This document shows, in pieces, positions 7,938-16,245 of a stretch of 39,469 bases of DNA; position 1 is the stretch's first letter; each line of letters opens with the position of its first letter. Location: assembly GCA_903871935.1 (NCBI GenBank), contig CAIQIQ010000033.1:1-39469 (forward strand), in the 5' to 3' direction. Position numbers and translations under genes: made by a program. The notes beneath the pieces are model-generated. The model did no database searches, was not told the origin of the DNA, and saw only the letters and a list, made by a program, of their open reading frames with translations. Origin of the DNA: an uncultured Phycisphaerales bacterium (lineage in GTDB: Bacteria > Planctomycetota > Phycisphaerae > Tepidisphaerales > Tepidisphaeraceae).

Positions 7938-9536
7938 ATGATGCGCGTTGTTCTGTTGCTTGTGCTGTGCCTGAGTGTCACCCAGTTGCTCGCTGCCAGC
8001 GGCCCGAGGTTTGCTGTCTATCCCGGCCCGGCGGAGTCCTATCGTTCTGATCGCTACAGCGCCCAAGTCAGCCACGCCGGACAAACCATCGACGCCTTCG
8101 TCATGATCAGCCACAACGCATGGCAGGAGGTGCCGGGCACCGACGGCAGGAACTACGAATTCGACGGGATGTCGAAAGAAAACAACTGGCTGGCGCTGAG
8201 TTCCGCCGACGAAGTGACGGTGCGGATAACCTGCCTGAAGGGAAAGGCCCAAACCGCTCAGATCCTGCCGGCCGCGGAGGCGACGGCCAGGGTGCTGTCC
8301 GACCGTCAGATCGAGGTGACCGTCAAGCCGACGGGGACGAGGGCCAACTACTACTGGGTATGCATCAACGGAAAAGATGGCGAGCAGTATCCGTTCTTCC
8401 TGTTTGTGGATCCGCCCGAGAAGGACATCCCCGACGCCAAGGACCCGAAGGTGCATTTCTTCGGGCCCGGCGTGCACGATGTCGGCCTCCACTGGGAGTT
8501 CGACGCAGATGAAACGGTATACATCGCGGGCGGCGCCCTGGTGCGCGGCACCATCATGGGCAAGGGCAGGAATATCCGGATCATGGGCCGGGGCATCCTC
8601 AGCGGCGAGGACATGCAGGTCAGTTGGATCCAGATGAAGCGCGCTGAGAACGAGGGGCGAATTCCCCCGACGCAATGGGCCCAGTCGGATGGGCAGACCG
8701 GCCAGCCCAAGCCCAAGGGATTCATCAAAGGGCAGGATTGGCTCCCGATGATCTGGCTGCAACAGGGCGATGGGGCGCTGATTGACGGGCCCGTTCTCAT
8801 CGATGCGCCATCCTGGAATGTGACTCTCAGTATGAAGGGCGGGGCATCAAACGCGACCGTGCGAAACCTCAAGATCATGGGCTGGAACTACAGCACCGAC
8901 GGGATTTCACCCGGCAGCGGGAGCACCGTGGAAAATGTCTTCCTCAAAGTCAACGATGACGACTTCACGCTCTTCCATTCCAACATCATGGTGCGCAACA
9001 TCGTGATCTGGAAGCAAATGAACTCCAGCGTTTTCCAACTGGGCTACGGAGACAAGGGCACGCGCAGGAACATCCACATTCAGGATATCGAGATTGTCCG
9101 CGATGAGACCGACTTCCAGGTGGCCTCTCGCGGAATCCTCACCATGATGTCGTCCAAGGGCGTCCAGGTCTCTGACCTGCGGATTGAACGCATGACCGTC
9201 CATGGGGATACGCTCAATCTGCTGGCGATCGACAACATGGACGTCGATACACCCTGGTCAACCAAGACGTCCGACGTAAAGCTCGGGTTGATCGAGGTCG
9301 CCTTGAAAGATGTTACGATCACCGGTGTCGAGCGCGGCACTTACAATCCTGCCCGGTTTCCCGACCGCAAGGATCAACCGATGCACTCACGGCTGCGCAC
9401 CGAAAAGGATGGCCGCATCGCGGTGGACTTCCAGAACGTCTCGATTCACGGGAAGAAACTCACCGATGCCAGAGATCTCCCCAACGGTCTGGAGGTCCAG
9501 GGCGCAGTGCGCCTGAGATTCACAGCAAAGGATTAG
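7938..9536 (+). CDS. Secreted pectin-lyase-fold glycoside hydrolase, GH28/GH49-like
   Basis: The start is set by GGAGGG at about 7927-7932 before tandem ATGs (7938 or 7941). Residues 1-19 are a signal peptide (MMRVVLLLVLCLSVTQLLAA), so the product is exported. Residues ~20-165 look like an N-terminal beta-sandwich. From about residue 180 on, a right-handed beta-helix is evident (GGALVRGTIMGKGRNIRI, IMGRGILSGEDM, and a TVRNLKIMGWNYSTDG coil). The STDGISP motif near residue 320 and the NDDD motif near 340 match the catalytic Asp arrangement of GH28 polygalacturonases. The GHG and R-x-K motifs of GH28 are not obvious, and the beta-sandwich plus helix layout also recalls GH49 dextranases. An endo- or exo-acting polysaccharide hydrolase is likely, with substrate unknown. 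The 532-residue length suits either family. Confidence 0.7.
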   Translation: MMRVVLLLVLCLSVTQLLAASGPRFAVYPGPAESYRSDRYSAQVSHAGQTIDAFVMISHNAWQEVPGTDGRNYEFDGMSKENNWLALSSADEVTVRITCLKGKAQTAQILPAAEATARVLSDRQIEVTVKPTGTRANYYWVCINGKDGEQYPFFLFVDPPEKDIPDAKDPKVHFFGPGVHDVGLHWEFDADETVYIAGGALVRGTIMGKGRNIRIMGRGILSGEDMQVSWIQMKRAENEGRIPPTQWAQSDGQTGQPKPKGFIKGQDWLPMIWLQQGDGALIDGPVLIDAPSWNVTLSMKGGASNATVRNLKIMGWNYSTDGISPGSGSTVENVFLKVNDDDFTLFHSNIMVRNIVIWKQMNSSVFQLGYGDKGTRRNIHIQDIEIVRDETDFQVASRGILTMMSSKGVQVSDLRIERMTVHGDTLNLLAIDNMDVDTPWSTKTSDVKLGLIEVALKDVTITGVERGTYNPARFPDRKDQPMHSRLRTEKDGRIAVDFQNVSIHGKKLTDARDLPNGLEVQGAVRLRFTAKD

Positions 9537-9726
9537 CCTACCCCGCCCAGTACGTGTTCAGGACACCCTCGACGTACGCACGACATGAGGAACGCCACAT
9601 ACGTGTGACGACCCTCGTGGCGTGGTAGACTCCCCTGCGTCGCTGCCTCGGCGGCGGCGGGCGACCCGTCCGCGCGTGGGACGCTCGGACCGTCTGGTTG
9701 AAGCACTTTCCGACCGTGAGGCCTAT

Positions 9727-11484
9727 ATGAAGTTCGTAAGCCATTATGCGGCCCTTGTGGCCTTGTGGGTGACGTGTGCGGCAGGCGTGGCGAGCGGCGC
9801 AGACTTCCCCCAGAAGTGGGTCTTTGCCAGCGCTGACGTGACCAGTGACGAGGGGCTGACGAAGTCGATCAAGGATCTTCAGCAATATAAGGCGTTGAGT
9901 GTCACGCACCTGCTGCTGCACGAAGCGCGGCTGGGGCGAATCCAGTTGGCCGATGCCGCGTACGCCGTCCGCGCCCGCCAATACCAGGATGAGGCCCAAA
10001 AGGCCGGCATCGCCCTGGTCCCGGCCGTCTACGCCCTCAACGGCGCCGCCTGGCTGCGCCTGGACGGCAACCTCGCCGCCGGCATCCCCGCCAGGGACAT
10101 CCCCTTTCTCGTGAGAGATGGTAAGGCATCAGTCGATCCCACCACGGCCCTGCCGGTGGTCAACGGCGGCTTCGAAGAGGCCAACGGCGACCGTCTGAAC
10201 GGCTGGGACGGCCAAGAGCTGGCCGGCAAGAACACCTTCGTTGACACAACCGTCAAGCACTCAGGCAAGAGTTCCCTGCGCATCACCGCCGGGAAGGCCA
10301 GCCCGATCAGCGTCGGCCTGGCGCAGGACTTCAAGGTCAAGCCGTTCCAGTATTACCGCATGAGTGTCTGGGTAAAGTCTGACGGTGTGCAGGCTGAACA
10401 CGACAGCTACGTCCGCGCCACCTCCAGCGGCGGCAAGCGTGGCAACATCTGGACCAGTCTCGGCGTCAGCCCCACCCAGGACTGGACCCGCCACTGCATC
10501 ACCTTCAACACCATGGAGGGCACCGACCTGCACTTCACTCTGGGCGTCGGCGACATGCGCAGCGGCACGATCTGGTACGACGACCTGACGATCGAGCCGG
10601 CTGGCCTGTTGGGGGTACTGCGCCGCGACCTCTGCCCGCTGAAGGTGACCAGTGAAGATGGGGCGGTCACCTACGAAGAGGGCAAAGACTTCCGGCCGGT
10701 GGCCGATCCGATAGTGACCCTCCGCCCTGGCGGCCTGCCCACGCTCGATCATCAGCCTCCCAAGATCGTCCTCACCGACAATTCGCGCATCAAGGAGGGT
10801 CAGAAGCTCTTGGTCAGCTTCTTCCACTCCATCCGCATCTACCTGGAGAAGGAGATCGTTTCGCTGGAGGACCCCAAGACGCTGGAACTGATGGATACCC
10901 AGATGAAACTGGTCAGCCGCATCTGGCCGACCGGGGCCTACTTCATGGAGTACGACGAGATTCGCATCGCCGGCTGGGAGGGCCTGCCTGACGGACGGCA
11001 TCTCAAGCCCGGCGAGCTGCTGGCGTGGCACCTGACCAAGGGCATCGAAATCGCCCGCAAGTACGTCCCGGACGCCAAGCTCTACACCTGGAGCGACATG
11101 TTCACCCCCTACCACAACGCCCAGCCGTTCGAGAAAGGCGGGTATTACTACGCCGTCAACGGCACGTGGGAGGGTTCGTGGGTCACGCTGCCCAAAGATG
11201 TGATCATCATGAACTGGTATGCCCCGACCAAGGATTCAATGAAATTCTTCTCCGATCGCGGCAACGCCCAGATCATGTGCGGCTATTACGACGGCCGCAG
11301 CGAGGCGCAGATGAAGGAAAACATTGAGCAGTGGATGCAGGTATCCCAAGGCGTGCCCAACGTGCTGGGAATGATGTACACGACCTGGACCAACACGTTC
11401 GAGGACATGCCGCCGTTCTTCAAGCTGCTGGCCGACTACCCCAAGTGGTCTACCGGCCAGGCTGGCCCCGGCCGGGATCGTTAG
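9727..11484 (+). CDS. Secreted GH20-like TIM-barrel protein with inserted carbohydrate-binding module
   Basis: The ATG at 9727 begins a clear signal peptide (MKFVSHYAALVALWVTCAAG, cleavage after ASGA), so the 105 bases of open frame upstream are not coding. The mature part starts a barrel: VFASADVTS, VTHLLLHEARLG, then AGIALVPAVYALN. Residues ~141-295 form an inserted CBM_4_9/galactose-binding-like sandwich (VNGGFEEANGDRLNGWD, HSGKSSLRITAGKA, QYYRMSVWVKSDGV, SGTIWYDDLTIEP). The barrel resumes with FMEYDEIRIAGWE near residue 408, KLYTWSDMF near 452 and MMYTTWTNTFEDMPP at the end. The Asp-Glu pair and the aromatic WSDMF/YTTW motifs recall hexosaminidase-like (GH20-type) barrels. Substrate and activity are not assigned. 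It follows another secreted hydrolase on the same strand. Confidence 0.6.
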   Translation: MKFVSHYAALVALWVTCAAGVASGADFPQKWVFASADVTSDEGLTKSIKDLQQYKALSVTHLLLHEARLGRIQLADAAYAVRARQYQDEAQKAGIALVPAVYALNGAAWLRLDGNLAAGIPARDIPFLVRDGKASVDPTTALPVVNGGFEEANGDRLNGWDGQELAGKNTFVDTTVKHSGKSSLRITAGKASPISVGLAQDFKVKPFQYYRMSVWVKSDGVQAEHDSYVRATSSGGKRGNIWTSLGVSPTQDWTRHCITFNTMEGTDLHFTLGVGDMRSGTIWYDDLTIEPAGLLGVLRRDLCPLKVTSEDGAVTYEEGKDFRPVADPIVTLRPGGLPTLDHQPPKIVLTDNSRIKEGQKLLVSFFHSIRIYLEKEIVSLEDPKTLELMDTQMKLVSRIWPTGAYFMEYDEIRIAGWEGLPDGRHLKPGELLAWHLTKGIEIARKYVPDAKLYTWSDMFTPYHNAQPFEKGGYYYAVNGTWEGSWVTLPKDVIIMNWYAPTKDSMKFFSDRGNAQIMCGYYDGRSEAQMKENIEQWMQVSQGVPNVLGMMYTTWTNTFEDMPPFFKLLADYPKWSTGQAGPGRDR

Positions 11485-11534
11485 CCCGGCGCTGACAAGC
11501 CTGTCCGCCGAGTTGCTGCGTTCTGCTCGTGTCC

Positions 11535-11556
11535 CCGAGTGCGTTGTCACACTCGG
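11535..11556 (+). promoter_or_regulatory. Perfect 7-bp inverted repeat upstream of rubrerythrin
   Basis: CCGAGTG (11535-11541), an eight-base spacer and CACTCGG (11550-11556) form a perfect hairpin or dyad 86 bases before the rubrerythrin ATG. It could be an operator for a redox regulator, a 5'-UTR stem-loop, or a Rho-independent-like end of the preceding gene. No T-tract follows, so a terminator is least likely. Confidence 0.4.
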
Positions 11557-11641
11557 TAAGTTTGCAGTCAGAATCAAAGCAAAACAGGGAATCAGGAACC
11601 CGCTGCGAGCGGTCCTGTCCCAAAACCGGAAGGAGAACGCC

Positions 11642-12223
11642 ATGGACTTCAGGCTCAGCCGCACCCGCACGAACCTCATCAATGCCTTTGCAGGCGAATC
11701 GCAAGCCCGCAACCGCTACACCTTCTTCGCCAGCGAGGCAAAGAAAGCGGGATTTGAACAGATTAGCGCCATCTACCTCGACACCGCCGAGAACGAGAAG
11801 GAGCATGCCAAGCTCTTCTACAAGCTGCTGGTCGAACTTGCTCCCGGAGACATGGTGCAGGTGACGGCCTCATTCCCGGCCATCTTGGGCAATACGCTCC
11901 AGAACTTGAGCGCCTCGATAGCCGGCGAGCATGAGGAGTGGACCAGCGACTATATCGAAGCCGCGCGCATCGCTCAGGAGGAGGGCATGCCGAAGGTGGC
12001 CGCCACCTTCCGCCAGATCGCCGAAGCCGAGAAAGCACACGAACGCCGATTTGCCGCGCTGAAGGCCAATATCGAGAAAGGTGAAGTCTTCCGCAAGGGA
12101 CGATCGACGCAATGGCGCTGCCGTAACTGCGGGAGAGTCATCGAGTCGGAGGAAGCGCCCAAGGCATGCCCAACCTGCCAGCATCCCCAGAGCTATTTTG
12201 AGGTGCTGGCGGAGAATTACTGA
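11642..12223 (+). CDS. rbr: Rubrerythrin
   Basis: The ATG at 11642 has an AAGGAGA Shine-Dalgarno. The 193-residue length is typical. Residues 1-~145 form the ferritin-like four-helix bundle carrying the diiron ligands: E19 in AGESQARNRY, E52-xx-H55 in ENEKEH, the EHEEW helix near 96-100, and E130-xx-H133 in EAEKAHERR. The C-terminal rubredoxin domain has C160-xx-C163 and C176-xx-C179, binding one Fe(SCys)4. Rubrerythrin reduces hydrogen peroxide in the cytoplasm using electrons from rubredoxin or NAD(P)H-dependent partners, and is common in anaerobes and microaerophiles. It is a single gene here, with an inverted repeat in its leader. It converges with the following minus-strand gene, with 46 bases between the stops. 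Confidence 0.95.
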   Translation: MDFRLSRTRTNLINAFAGESQARNRYTFFASEAKKAGFEQISAIYLDTAENEKEHAKLFYKLLVELAPGDMVQVTASFPAILGNTLQNLSASIAGEHEEWTSDYIEAARIAQEEGMPKVAATFRQIAEAEKAHERRFAALKANIEKGEVFRKGRSTQWRCRNCGRVIESEEAPKACPTCQHPQSYFEVLAENY

Positions 12224-12269
12224 ATCCCGGTGCGTTGCATACCGGTAAGACATTGGCTTCCGCGCGAGC

Positions 12270-14054
12270 CTACGGGCGCGGGCCGTAGTGCGGGACGGGC
12301 TGCCCGAACTGCCAGGCGCCCAGGTCCGGAGCCTTGCCATCGGCACGTTCCATGAGATTGGGGATGGCGATGCCGGCGCCGATGGCCTTTGATCCCGCTT
12401 TGAGCGAGAGATCCGGGTGCGGCCGGGTCATGTCTTTCAGGAACGCCTCGGGCACCGTCCATTGCTCGGACATGTATTGCGGGAACGGTCCGGGCACTTT
12501 GGCCAGAACTTCCTCGTCGTTGTCGAACTGAAGGCCATGCTTTTCCAGGCCGGTCTGGGCGGCGAAGTCCTTGGCGTTGATCCCGTTGATCCCCATGGGC
12601 CCAATGCCGTCGTAATCCATATCCAGAGCGGCGAGGCGTTCCTTACTGGTATTGACGCGGGCACTGGATCGCCCCTTGCCGGGGATCGTAAGCAAGAGAT
12701 TGTTTCGCGTGTACGAACCATAGGGCAGGTCGTTGGCCGAGCCGTCGAAACAGATCAGCGTGTTGTTCACAAACACACCGGCTTCGGAACTGTAGCGATT
12801 CTTGATCGCGTTCTCTTTGTCTCCGATGACCAGGTTGCGGAGGATGTATGCTGGCCCGCCAATGTACGGTTGAAAGCTGATGCCGTTTTGCCCGGTGAAG
12901 CTCCAGCGGTTGTCGATGACCCGCAGATTAGGCCCGCCAGCGTCGAGCTCGATTCCGTCGTCGACATTGAAAATGACGTCATTGCCGATGCAGTCGCTGT
13001 CGCGTCCCCACAGGCGGACGCCGTCGGCGACGAGCGAGACCGCGTTATAGCACACCACCGCACCCGAGGTCTCGGTGGAGAGATGGATGCCATGACCCTC
13101 GTTGCGCTCCCCAGGATCGACGGCCGGGTCCAGCGCGTTAAAGCTCTGGCGGATGGTGTTATCAGCGAAGTAGCCATCATTGGCGCGTGAGTAAATGGCC
13201 GTGAAGAAGTGATCCATCTTGCACCGCATGACAGCGAGGTTGCCGGCCGACGGATCGCCCCTGACGCACTCCTGGAAGTTGTAGAAGGAGAGGCCCTGAA
13301 TGCGAACAAACGTTCCGGTGACGCGGATGCCCATCAGCGGGCCCTTGGGCGCGTCGCCACCGTGCAACAACACCTCGCCATCGCCGGCGGCGGCAATGCA
13401 TACGGGCTTCTTCGCCGTCCCTTTCGCCTCCACAACGATGCCGCCCTCATATTTGCCGGCGTGGACCATCAGGACATCACCGGGCTGGGCGGCTTCGGCG
13501 GCTTGCTTGAGCGCTGCGCCCCCGCCACGGACCTCAACCACGCGGCCGTCTTTAGGGATGACGGGCACGGGGCGCGTGGCGACACTCACGGTCTTGCTGG
13601 CGCCGCCACCGTCCGGGTCGTTCAGCGTCACGCGCAGCTCATACTTTGTGTCGGGCTTGAGCCCGATGACCGACCCGGCCAGATAGTTGGCGTTGAGATG
13701 ACGATCGGCGTACTGCTTGAAGCCACCCTGGAACCTGGCCGCCTCCGCCGGGCGCGCTGGGCTCCGATGCAGCGGAAAGGCCGGCTTCCAATCCGCCTCG
13801 CTAGCCTGCCGGTACTCCAGGGTGCCGGTGGCGTTGGCGTTGCTGTCGCCGCGAACGGTCCACTCCACGCCGATGCAGGTGATCGTGGCGACGGCCTTGA
13901 TCTCAAGAGGCGTGAGTGCGAGCTCTTGAGCGGCCGGCTGCGGCGCGGGGGCCACGGTGGGTTGAGCTTGCGCGGGTCCGGCCATGAAGGACATCAGGCA
14001 ACCTGCCAGAAAACTCGCGATCCATTGCATGGCCCGCAAACTCAAGCCGTTCAT
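12270..14054 (-). CDS. Secreted FnIII-like plus right-handed beta-helix protein (polysaccharide-lyase-like)
   Basis: The ATG at 14054 follows AGGAGAG and begins MNGLSLRAMQWIASFLAGCL, a signal peptide ending near AQAQP. Residues ~45-150 look like a fibronectin-III-type sandwich (ITCIGVEWTVRGDSNANATG, LKPDTKYELRVTLNDPDGG). The remainder is a parallel beta-helix: GDVLMVHAGKYEGGIVVEAK, RIQGLSFYNFQECVRG, then many N-x-x-V/I turns such as DSDCIGNDVIFNVDDGIEL and AYILRNLVIGDKENAIKN. A C-terminal DLGAWQFGQP closes it. This layout is common in planctomycete secreted proteins of PL6-like or unassigned parallel-beta-helix families. No catalytic set could be confirmed. It has the same architecture as the protein at 28304-30025, so the two are probable distant paralogues. 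Confidence 0.65.
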   Translation of the reverse strand: MNGLSLRAMQWIASFLAGCLMSFMAGPAQAQPTVAPAPQPAAQELALTPLEIKAVATITCIGVEWTVRGDSNANATGTLEYRQASEADWKPAFPLHRSPARPAEAARFQGGFKQYADRHLNANYLAGSVIGLKPDTKYELRVTLNDPDGGGASKTVSVATRPVPVIPKDGRVVEVRGGGAALKQAAEAAQPGDVLMVHAGKYEGGIVVEAKGTAKKPVCIAAAGDGEVLLHGGDAPKGPLMGIRVTGTFVRIQGLSFYNFQECVRGDPSAGNLAVMRCKMDHFFTAIYSRANDGYFADNTIRQSFNALDPAVDPGERNEGHGIHLSTETSGAVVCYNAVSLVADGVRLWGRDSDCIGNDVIFNVDDGIELDAGGPNLRVIDNRWSFTGQNGISFQPYIGGPAYILRNLVIGDKENAIKNRYSSEAGVFVNNTLICFDGSANDLPYGSYTRNNLLLTIPGKGRSSARVNTSKERLAALDMDYDGIGPMGINGINAKDFAAQTGLEKHGLQFDNDEEVLAKVPGPFPQYMSEQWTVPEAFLKDMTRPHPDLSLKAGSKAIGAGIAIPNLMERADGKAPDLGAWQFGQPVPHYGPRP

Positions 14055-14192
14055 GTTCGACTCTCCTGTCATCACGTAAGGTGGGCACGCCCGCCCTGCA
14101 ACAGCAGATCATGACCTCGATCGCGCGTCAACTCTTCTGGACGCATCCCCCAGGGCACTTAGGTCCGAGCGCCCTGCTGGTTCCGTCAAAGA

Positions 14193-14216
14193 AGAACCCC
14201 GGCGATACCAGGGGTT
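14193..14216 (-). terminator. Stem-loop terminator downstream of the HU-like gene
   Basis: GAACCCC (14193-14199) pairs perfectly with GGGGTTC (14210-14216) across a 10-base loop. On the minus strand the stem is followed by TTCTTTG, a modest T-rich tail. It starts 30 bases after the HU stop codon. Confidence 0.6.
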
Positions 14217-14245
14217 CCCATCTCAGGGTAGCGAGATCGGCGATG

Positions 14246-14557
14246 CTACTTCGCCATGTCCTTCAATGCCTTGAGCGGACGGACCTTGATGACCTTCCGG
14301 GCAGGCTTGGCCTTGAACATCTGCTCCTGCTTCGTAAACGGGTTGATGCCTTTACGGGCCTTTACGGCGGGCTTCTGGATGACCATGACCTTCAGCAGGC
14401 CGGGCATCACGAACAGGCCCGGGCCCTTCTTGCCCAAGGCAGCCTTGATCTGATCAGCCAGGGCATCGAACACCGAGGCAACCTGCTTGCGAGACAGTTC
14501 CGTGGTCGCAGCGATGTTGGCGATGATCTCACTCTTGGTGGCGGCTTTTCCAGCCAT
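14246..14557 (-). CDS. HU/IHF-family DNA-binding protein
   Basis: The ATG at 14557 has AAGGAG spaced 6 bases upstream, fixing a 103-residue product. Longer frames upstream run through repeat sequence and are rejected. The protein starts MAGKAATKSEIIANIAATTE, then LSRKQVASVFDALADQIKAA, the two-helix dimerisation body of HU. The beta-arm region reads FVMPGLLKVMVIQKPAVKAR followed by KGINPFTKQEQMFKAKPAR. KGINPFT stands in for the canonical GRNPxTG arm that intercalates Pro into the minor groove. HU dimers bend and compact DNA. The length is slightly above canonical HU because of a basic tail, as in several planctomycete HU-like paralogues. It is monocistronic, with its own promoter and terminator. 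Confidence 0.85.
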   Translation of the reverse strand: MAGKAATKSEIIANIAATTELSRKQVASVFDALADQIKAALGKKGPGLFVMPGLLKVMVIQKPAVKARKGINPFTKQEQMFKAKPARKVIKVRPLKALKDMAK

Positions 14558-14603
14558 AGCAGACTCCTTGGTAGACGAAGGGGAATTCCTCCGTGAAACA
14601 CTC

Positions 14604-14631
14604 ATGATAGCGCAACGCTCAGGGGGTACAA
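14604..14631 (-). promoter_or_regulatory. Putative sigma-70-type promoter of the HU-like gene
   Basis: Read on the minus strand, TTGTAC (14626-14631) is followed after 16 bases by TATCAT (14604-14609). The -10 matches TATAAT at five of six positions; the -35 is weak. The expected transcription start is about 40 bases before the HU ATG. Confidence 0.4.
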
Positions 14632-14657
14632 GACGAGCGTCATGGACGAGCGTCATG
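14632..14657. repeat. Perfect 13-bp tandem duplication
   Basis: GACGAGCGTCATG occurs twice in direct succession at 14632-14644 and 14645-14657, just upstream of the HU promoter. It looks like a small slippage or repair duplication next to the repeat-rich region. Confidence 0.85.
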
Positions 14658-14692
14658 GACGGGCATGAGCGTAGATGCCGCCAAGTGTGCGG

Positions 14693-14720
14693 CCGCCCTG
14701 TATTGAGCGAGCCCGGGCAG
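14693..14720 (+). repeat. Dispersed intergenic repeat, block A (short copy)
   Basis: CCGCCCTGTATTGAGCGAG followed by CCCGGGCAG matches the core of block A (7395, 18949 and 34098 copies) in the same orientation. A block B copy lies 30 bases to the right, keeping the consensus order. Confidence 0.5.
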
Positions 14721-14749
14721 TTCAGGTCATCCATGACCACCAGCCCGCC

Positions 14750-14800
14750 ACCCCCTGCCACCAGCTCACTGGACAGCAGGTCTAACGTCAGATCGGCTGC
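14750..14800 (-). repeat. Dispersed repeat block B: 3' end of an E1/ThiF-like gene
   Basis: On the minus strand this stretch reads ADLTLDLLSSELVAGGGG, nearly the same as the C-terminal end of the E1-like remnant at 15231-15405 ([16 protein letters not shown]). The 17-base run CCCCCTGCCACCAGCTC is identical to the copy at 31207-31258. No start or upstream E1 sequence accompanies it. Confidence 0.6.
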
Positions 14801-14838
14801 GCACCAGCACCCGAGCGTGCCGCCCGACATACGTGCGA

Positions 14839-15073
14839 CAGATCACCCCTACCGCCAGGCATACGTCCGGCACCTGGAATCGCCGTCCGGCACGTTGGGC
14901 AGGCCTTTCGTCGCAAACTCATTTCTGGTATTTAGGGCGGCCTTCGCCTCCCCCCACATCCTCGTCTCCTCCCTTAGAATACTTTGTTTCCCAAAACCGT
15001 GCCCAACGTGCCCAACGGTACCGGACGGGGGCTTGTATGTGCCGGACAGATGACGGACAGAAGGGGTGATCTG
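14839..15073. mobile_element. MITE-like element with long imperfect terminal inverted repeats
   Basis: CAGATCACCCCT at 14839-14850 is the exact reverse complement of AGGGGTGATCTG at 15062-15073. Similarity continues inwards for about 65-75 bases on each arm with indels: GTCCGGCAC, CGTCCGG and GTTGGGCA motifs recur in the same order from both ends. Between the arms is a ~90-base segment (about 14905-14995) of lower GC. No transposase is encoded in its 235 bases. This is the form of a non-autonomous miniature inverted-repeat element; alternatively it is a large structured RNA hairpin. A target-site duplication was not certain. Confidence 0.6.
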
Positions 15074-15139
15074 CCGGACGGGGCTCTGGATGATATCGCG
15101 GCCTCTATCCACGCCCCGCCGAGACGGCCCTGATCGTAA

Positions 15140-15206
15140 AAAAAGAGTAAGGGCGGCCGCCTCTGGTCCCCAAGCGGAAGAGGTACCATGGCCTCCTCCG
15201 CTTCGA
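15140..15206 (-). repeat. Repeat block C: hairpin with T-tract downstream of the E1-like remnant
   Basis: GCGGAAGAGG...CCTCCTCCGC forms a 10-bp stem with one mismatch around a short loop (about 15174-15202). The same hairpin occurs at 34253-34292. Read on the minus strand, it follows the E1-like remnant and is itself followed by a GGCGGCCGCC palindrome and a run of seven T (15139-15146 region). It may be the old transcription terminator of the E1 gene. Confidence 0.5.
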
Positions 15207-15230
15207 CAGCCAGCCGACCCGGCCTTCCTA

Positions 15231-15405
15231 TCCCCGCCGCCACCAGTTCACGGGACAGCAGGTTCAGCATCAGATCGGCATCGACGCTCAGGCCGCGTAG
15301 CCAGCGGGCAAACTGCCCCACCATCAGGCCGGCAGCGATATTGGCGATGTAGATCGTGCTCTTCCCGGTGCATGACCCATGGAAGGCTTCTGCCTGGGCA
15401 AACAG
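15231..15405 (-). pseudogene. C-terminal remnant of an E1-like (ThiF-family) enzyme of the ubiquitin-like system
   Basis: On the minus strand the frame reads [19 protein letters not shown], then [41 protein letters not shown] recognise this as the last ~55 residues of the ThiF/E1-like adenylating enzyme that partners JAB and E2-like proteins in planctomycete-type ubiquitin-like operons (A-GSC-T-KSTIY...NIAAGLM...FTRWLRGLPVD pattern). The adenylation domain and its GxGxxG motif are absent. The fragment begins within about 40 bases of the stop of the unrelated nitrilase-type gene upstream. It is an orphan 3' end with no start and cannot be functional. The family identification is from memory of conserved sequence, not from a search. 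Confidence 0.6.
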
Positions 15406-15442
15406 AGTTGACACTCACCGCTGCCAAAAGTACGCGGCATCA

Positions 15443-16228
15443 TCAAATCTCAATATCTGCCGTGAAGAACTGCTGGCCCTGTTTGGGGAGTTGAAGGCGC
15501 CACTTTCCGTCCGGCCCGATGATTCCGCCCGTGCAGGTGTTCGGAACGGTTTCTGGGAAGGAATTGTCCACGGTAACAATCCACACGCGGCCGGCGGCAG
15601 CGCGGAACCGCTGGTTGGATTCGTGGAAACCGCGAATCAGGGCCTCATCTTCATTCCCGCCCGCATCGCGGCCGCCGTTGACGGCGTGGAAGATCACTTT
15701 TGCCCCCATGCGGGACAATTGCTGTGAAAGGTGATCGTCGGGCATGGGAGTGCAATAGGGGTTCGCCCACATGTCGTTGCACAGCAGGCCGCCTACGGTA
15801 ACGCCCAGGAACTGGAATGTCCGCAGAGGCGCGGTCGAACACATCGCCAGTTCTCCCTGCGGTTCGGGGCTGCCGATGTAGGTGCAGCGGAGGATCTTGC
15901 TGTGGAATCCCAGATGACCGCCGGCTTTGTCATAGAAACGCAGTTGGTTGTAGCACACCCCGTCATCTTCCCGGTAGATGGTGCCCAGCGCCAGGCCAAT
16001 GGCGAGCGATTTGGCTTTGCGGGCGAGGTCGGCTGCGGCTTGGGTGACGGCGGGAAAGTCAAACGGCTGGTTTTCAAACTCATAGCCGCTCAGGGCGCCC
16101 TCGGGCGTAAGCAGGATATCGGCGTGCTCCGCGGATGCGTAATCAAGGGCGCTGGAGATCGTGCTGAAGTTTCGGCTCACGTCGTTGTCGATGACATTGA
16201 TCTGTGCCCCGGAGACGCGCAGGCGCAT
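15443..16228 (-). CDS. Carbon-nitrogen hydrolase (nitrilase superfamily)
   Basis: The 261-residue product has the complete nitrilase-superfamily triad: E43 in LLTPEGALSGYE, K111 in FHSKILR and C150 in GGLLCNDMWAN. This is the alpha-beta-beta-alpha sandwich that hydrolyses amide or nitrile C-N bonds (amidases, carbamoylases, ureidopropionases). There is no signal peptide, so it is cytoplasmic. It is the third gene of a minus-strand operon, 17 bases after the stop of an amidohydrolase, which suggests the three enzymes act on one pathway of a cyclic or amide-bearing organic acid. The ATG at 16228 follows AAGGAT. The specific substrate cannot be read from the sequence. Immediately downstream lies the orphan E1-like 3' fragment. 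Confidence 0.85.
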   Translation of the reverse strand: MRLRVSGAQINVIDNDVSRNFSTISSALDYASAEHADILLTPEGALSGYEFENQPFDFPAVTQAAADLARKAKSLAIGLALGTIYREDDGVCYNQLRFYDKAGGHLGFHSKILRCTYIGSPEPQGELAMCSTAPLRTFQFLGVTVGGLLCNDMWANPYCTPMPDDHLSQQLSRMGAKVIFHAVNGGRDAGGNEDEALIRGFHESNQRFRAAAGRVWIVTVDNSFPETVPNTCTGGIIGPDGKWRLQLPKQGQQFFTADIEI

Positions 16229-16245
16229 AGGACGATCCTTCTGTT

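Noticed and set aside
14833..15112. Possible small proteins on both strands reading VRQITPxxRHxSGT
   Set aside because: The similarity of the two peptides results from the inverted repeats of the MITE-like element, not from coding.
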